A DNA stretch of 64,000 nucleotides. It comes from Trochalopteron elliotii (Eukaryota; Chordata; Aves; Passeriformes; Leiothrichidae). The stretch spans positions 1,113,842-1,177,841 of the forward strand of contig JANPWX010000026.1 in NCBI GenBank assembly GCA_024734555.1. Reading direction: 5' to 3'. The stretch's first letter is position 1. Every line of letters starts with the position of its first letter. The notes beneath the pieces are model-generated. The model worked only from the letters and a program-made list of their open reading frames with translations. It had not been told where the DNA came from and did no database searches. Below, piece by piece: positions 61,175 to 64,000 of the stretch. Made by a program: the position numbers and the translations under genes.

Positions 61175-63617
61175 AATACTGAATAAGTTGTTAAAAACAA
61201 TTTTATCATCTATTATTTGCATTAACTTCCCTTTAATGTACTGAGACTTTGGTCTGCTCTTTGTCTTGCATAAAACTTCCTGCTGTATGGGATGTTATAT
61301 TAAGCAGCATCTCATAAATACAAAATAGAGAATCTTTATTATTAATGTCTATAGTCTAAACAAATAGAAACCAGCTTTGAAGTTGTTCAGTGTTTCTCAT
61401 CTTTACAAGAAAATGCCAGTACTTCCTGTATGTGTTCTCCTCTGCCCCATGGCAAATGCTTCAAATATAGTAAGTAATTGGAGTAGAAAATATAAAAACC
61501 AGGCATAACTGATTGTCAAGCACATGGGACTCAGGAGTATACCACACTGGAAATTGTCTGGCATATTATGTGGGACCTGCCAGATACGATCATAAAGTAT
61601 CCAAATTAAGGTTATGGAAATCAGAAATATACTACTAAGCAACAACAGTCTCTCTGGACTAGCAGTTAATTGCTAGACACAGAGTAAATTCTTCATTACA
61701 ATAATATGTATTGCTCTGCATTGCATCCAAGTAGTATCCCAGTTATTCTGTGGATGAAAATGTTTGAACTGCAGAAAGTGATGCTGTAATGTATGGGTCA
61801 CAGAACAATTAAAAAGACACTTTCACATATTTCTTGTGTACCATTATAATATCCATTAAGCAGAAGACAGAAAGATCTCAGGATATGAATGAATAAAATT
61901 TATTTTCCAACTATGGTCTATAGCTGATACAGACCTAAATTAGAGGAAAAATTAGAAAATGTGTATGTGCTAAAAATACATTAAAGTAATTTTAATTAAA
62001 TATGAGCTTTTAAATTGAATACCTCAGTGAGTTTACAAAGAATAAAGATATGCATGATCAAATAAACACACTCAAAAATGCAAGAATGCCAAGATATGTA
62101 TTAACATATCTTGTATTACATGGTGGTATCATTATTTAGTGTGAAATTTAGGAGTGTGAGTCCTCGTAAGATAGAGATTTTCAGAAGTTTTGAGGGTCTT
62201 CCACATGCTATTTTGGGAATTCATTGTCTACTGCTTTGCAAAGCTGAAGCTGTAAATTATGATAGGTCAGACCTTGCATAATTCAACTGATTTCCTGACT
62301 ACTTCAATAATTGGGTCATATAAAACATCTATGTAATTGTTGATTGTTTGTTTCATGTATTTTCATAATGGCAAAGGAGAATGGATGAACAAGGTCCCTA
62401 TTCACCCTCACAACATTTCAGTTTCCCCTGTTTTGAACAAGTCACTTTGGGGTTTACCTCTGCCCCACAAGAGTTTCTGGTGCAGCTGTGCTAGCAGACC
62501 CAGTGTCAATTTTGTACTGCAAAAATTGTCCTTAAGTAGTGCAATTACATTGTCTGTACTTTGCAAAAACACCTGAGAGAGGGCTTAAGAGAAAAATGAG
62601 AAGTAAAATAACAGGGTTTCAGAAACGCAACACAGATGCCAGACAAGCTGCCTTCATGATAACTGGCAATTAGAAAGGGTTGGGTCAATGAAAGTCTGGT
62701 TCATTTGGGTTATATTCCACACTCTGTGTGTTGAAGTTAATCATGTTCCTTCTTACGGTGCCATGACCTAATTATCAATCCACTAAGAACTCCCTCACAA
62801 AATAGTAATAAGCTAATGCAATGCAACCTGTCCTGTTTCATTATTTCCTCTGTTAACTAGTTCAGTTTTTAGGTATGGTATTTACCTAGTTTTGTTTCTC
62901 ACTATGTGCTCATTCCACATTGTAGACACAAGTGCAATTAACCTAGAAAGCTGATGTACGTCAGAGCAGCTGACCTCTGTCTGGCTTTACACTAGCCATG
63001 GGTGATTTAAAGACAGTTTAATACTTTAATCTGTAATGTATTTTCCCAAAAGGCACGAAACAGGTAACCTGTAATGGCATGAGGAGTAGATACTTAATTT
63101 TCATAATGATTTCGCATTGAAGATGAAAGAGCTACTCTTTAAAAGTGATGGAAAGAATAGTAAATTAATTTAAAAGCAATAAATCAGATAACTAAACCTG
63201 TTATCTCACAATAAAGCAGCTTCAAGTGAGACTTCAAAATAGCATTTCTCTGCTTGACTTCACATAAATATATCTCTTAAGTTTTTAGGTGGTTAGTTTC
63301 AAGTTGGATTTTTTGTATTGATTGTTCCTGTTGATCCAAAGGTACCTCTTCTCCTGTTTATATTTATAAGCATGTAATTAACGGTCTTATCTCAAGGTGA
63401 TTTTTTTTCCCCCTTATGTTTTGCCTAACCTTATAAGATTCCCAGCCACCTGCCCATGTTTCTGGCAAGAGTTACCAGGGACCTCTACCTTGGCACTCAA
63501 GCTCCTCAATCTGGCGTGGAAACTAGGGATTACCGATACAGGTGCGCAAAGCCTCCAGCACATTTGAGCTTTCAGACAGCCCGTTTCTATATTAAAGCTC
63601 ATGAGTACTGCACAACA
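61175..63617. other. Unique AT-rich DNA leading to the CpG island
   Basis: No exon or repeat was recognised. Short ORFs are motif-free. CpG density stays low until about 63.5 kb and then rises. Confidence 0.5.
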
Positions 63618-63760
63618 TCCCCCCGGTTGAAACACGGCGGCACAACGCCCCTCTGTGCTCCAGGGGGGAGTTCCTCGCTGTTTTACAGCAGCCGCTCTCA
63701 CAGAGTCATCTGCCCGGGCGCTGGGTGCCGCCGCCTGGCCGGCGAAAAGGGAGCGGGGCC

Positions 63761-63883
63761 ATGGCCCTGCGGAGGGAAGGGAAGGAGGGACTTGGTGACC
63801 TCTGCTGGGCTAACAGCCCCTTGCGCGGGCAGGAGACCCCTCGGCGAGGGAAACACCAGCCGTTTCACCCCGCTGCCCCGTAG
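63761..63883 (+). CDS. Short ORF of 40 codons with strong Kozak context in the CpG island
   Basis: The ATG at 63761 sits in ggggccATGG, a near-ideal Kozak context. The frame is open for 40 codons (MALRREGKEGLGDLCW...) to TAG at 63881-63883. It is too short and too unlike any known protein to be called a gene. If the island is transcribed rightward from upstream of 63761 it would be an upstream ORF in a 5' leader. If transcription starts near 63950 it is simply upstream DNA. Confidence 0.12.
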   Translation: MALRREGKEGLGDLCWANSPLRGQETPRRGKHQPFHPAAP

Positions 63884-63954
63884 AAAAACGCAACACACCA
63901 GAAGAGGGAGGCGGTCGGCAGCGGAGCGCAAGTTTGGGAGGCCGCCCGGCGCTG

Positions 63955-63984
63955 GGGGCGGTGCGAGCGGCGCGGCGGGGCGGG
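63955..63984 (+). promoter_or_regulatory. GC boxes (Sp/KLF-type sites)
   Basis: ggggcgg at 63955-63961 and ggggcggg at 63977-63984 match the GC-box core bound by Sp/KLF factors. Further gggcgg words follow to the edge. Clustering at the densest part of the island suggests the core promoter is at or just beyond the window end. Confidence 0.6.
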
Positions 63985-64000
63985 CGGAGCGGGGCTGGGC

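Larger units (their letters stand above)
63618..64000. promoter_or_regulatory. CpG island at the right edge, likely gene promoter
   Basis: Counting by eye gives nearly forty CpG dinucleotides in about 380 bp, while the preceding 60 kb are strongly CpG-depleted. GC content rises steadily to the edge, where the last 50 bases are almost purely G and C. Canonical GC boxes are present at 63955-63961 and 63977-63984. There is no TATA box in the dense part. In vertebrates this is the pattern of a promoter and first exon, usually of a broadly expressed or developmental gene. The island runs off the window, so the gene most likely lies to the right, but transcription to the left (with this window as a first intron) is not excluded. 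The minus ORFs at 63414-63701 and 63698-63931 are open mainly because GC-rich DNA lacks stop codons. Confidence 0.88.

Noticed and set aside
63414..63931. Minus-strand ORFs of 95 and 77 codons at the CpG island
   Set aside because: Open frames are expected in GC-rich DNA, the two are in different frames, and no known protein is recognisable.
1..64000. CRISPR arrays, operons, tRNA or rRNA genes, viral coding genes
   Set aside because: No regularly spaced repeats, no bacterial-style gene packing and no intact tRNA or rRNA were seen. The only tRNA-like sequence is the SINE head at 1.85 kb. No retroviral coding region accompanies the LTRs.

Overview
This window looks like nuclear DNA from a bird, most probably a songbird or another neoavian. 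It is AT-rich, CpG-poor and almost free of long ORFs. The identifiable landmarks are all avian in type: truncated CR1 retrotransposon pieces on both strands, a tRNA-Ile-headed SINE with a CR1 tail (the TguSINE1 arrangement known from zebra finch), and several solo long terminal repeats (LTRs) of endogenous retroviruses with TGTCCTGGTTT / AAACCAGGACA-type ends and short target-site duplications (TSDs). No bacterial, plasmid or phage signature is present.

Layout. 1-4.2 kb is repeat-rich: a solo LTR on plus (1059-1723), a tRNA-SINE (about 1843-1979) and a related solo LTR on minus (3577-4146). 4.2-31 kb is mostly unique AT-rich DNA. It holds an old CR1 endonuclease-region fragment on minus (about 10710-11310), CR1 3' ends at 17.36 kb (plus) and 25.43 kb (minus), a near-perfect 17-bp stem-loop at 12.71 kb, a GC-richer islet at 27.5-27.8 kb and a T30 tract at 30.28 kb. 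31-31.8 kb is a complete ERVL-type solo LTR on minus with a perfect 5-bp TSD. 34-45 kb has more CR1 pieces and an 18-bp perfect foldback at 35.83 kb. 45-63 kb is again mostly featureless, with a CR1 end at 54.13 kb, short microsatellites and a 41-bp remnant that resembles both ends of the ERVL LTR joined together. From about 63.62 kb to the right edge the sequence becomes a CpG island with GC boxes, very likely the promoter and first-exon region of a gene that lies mainly outside the window.

Genes. I could not identify any protein-coding exon with confidence. The long ORFs are few, scattered and unrelated to any family I recognise, and several lie wholly or partly inside repeats. Two minus-strand ORFs (41514-41918 and 44324-44659) have a protein-like composition and are listed at low confidence. 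The most economical reading is an intergenic region or very large intron next to a CpG-island promoter at the right edge. I did not find a new biological system. The most unusual items are the two foldbacks, the 41-bp LTR relic, the internally duplicated CR1 tail and the GC islet at 27.5 kb.
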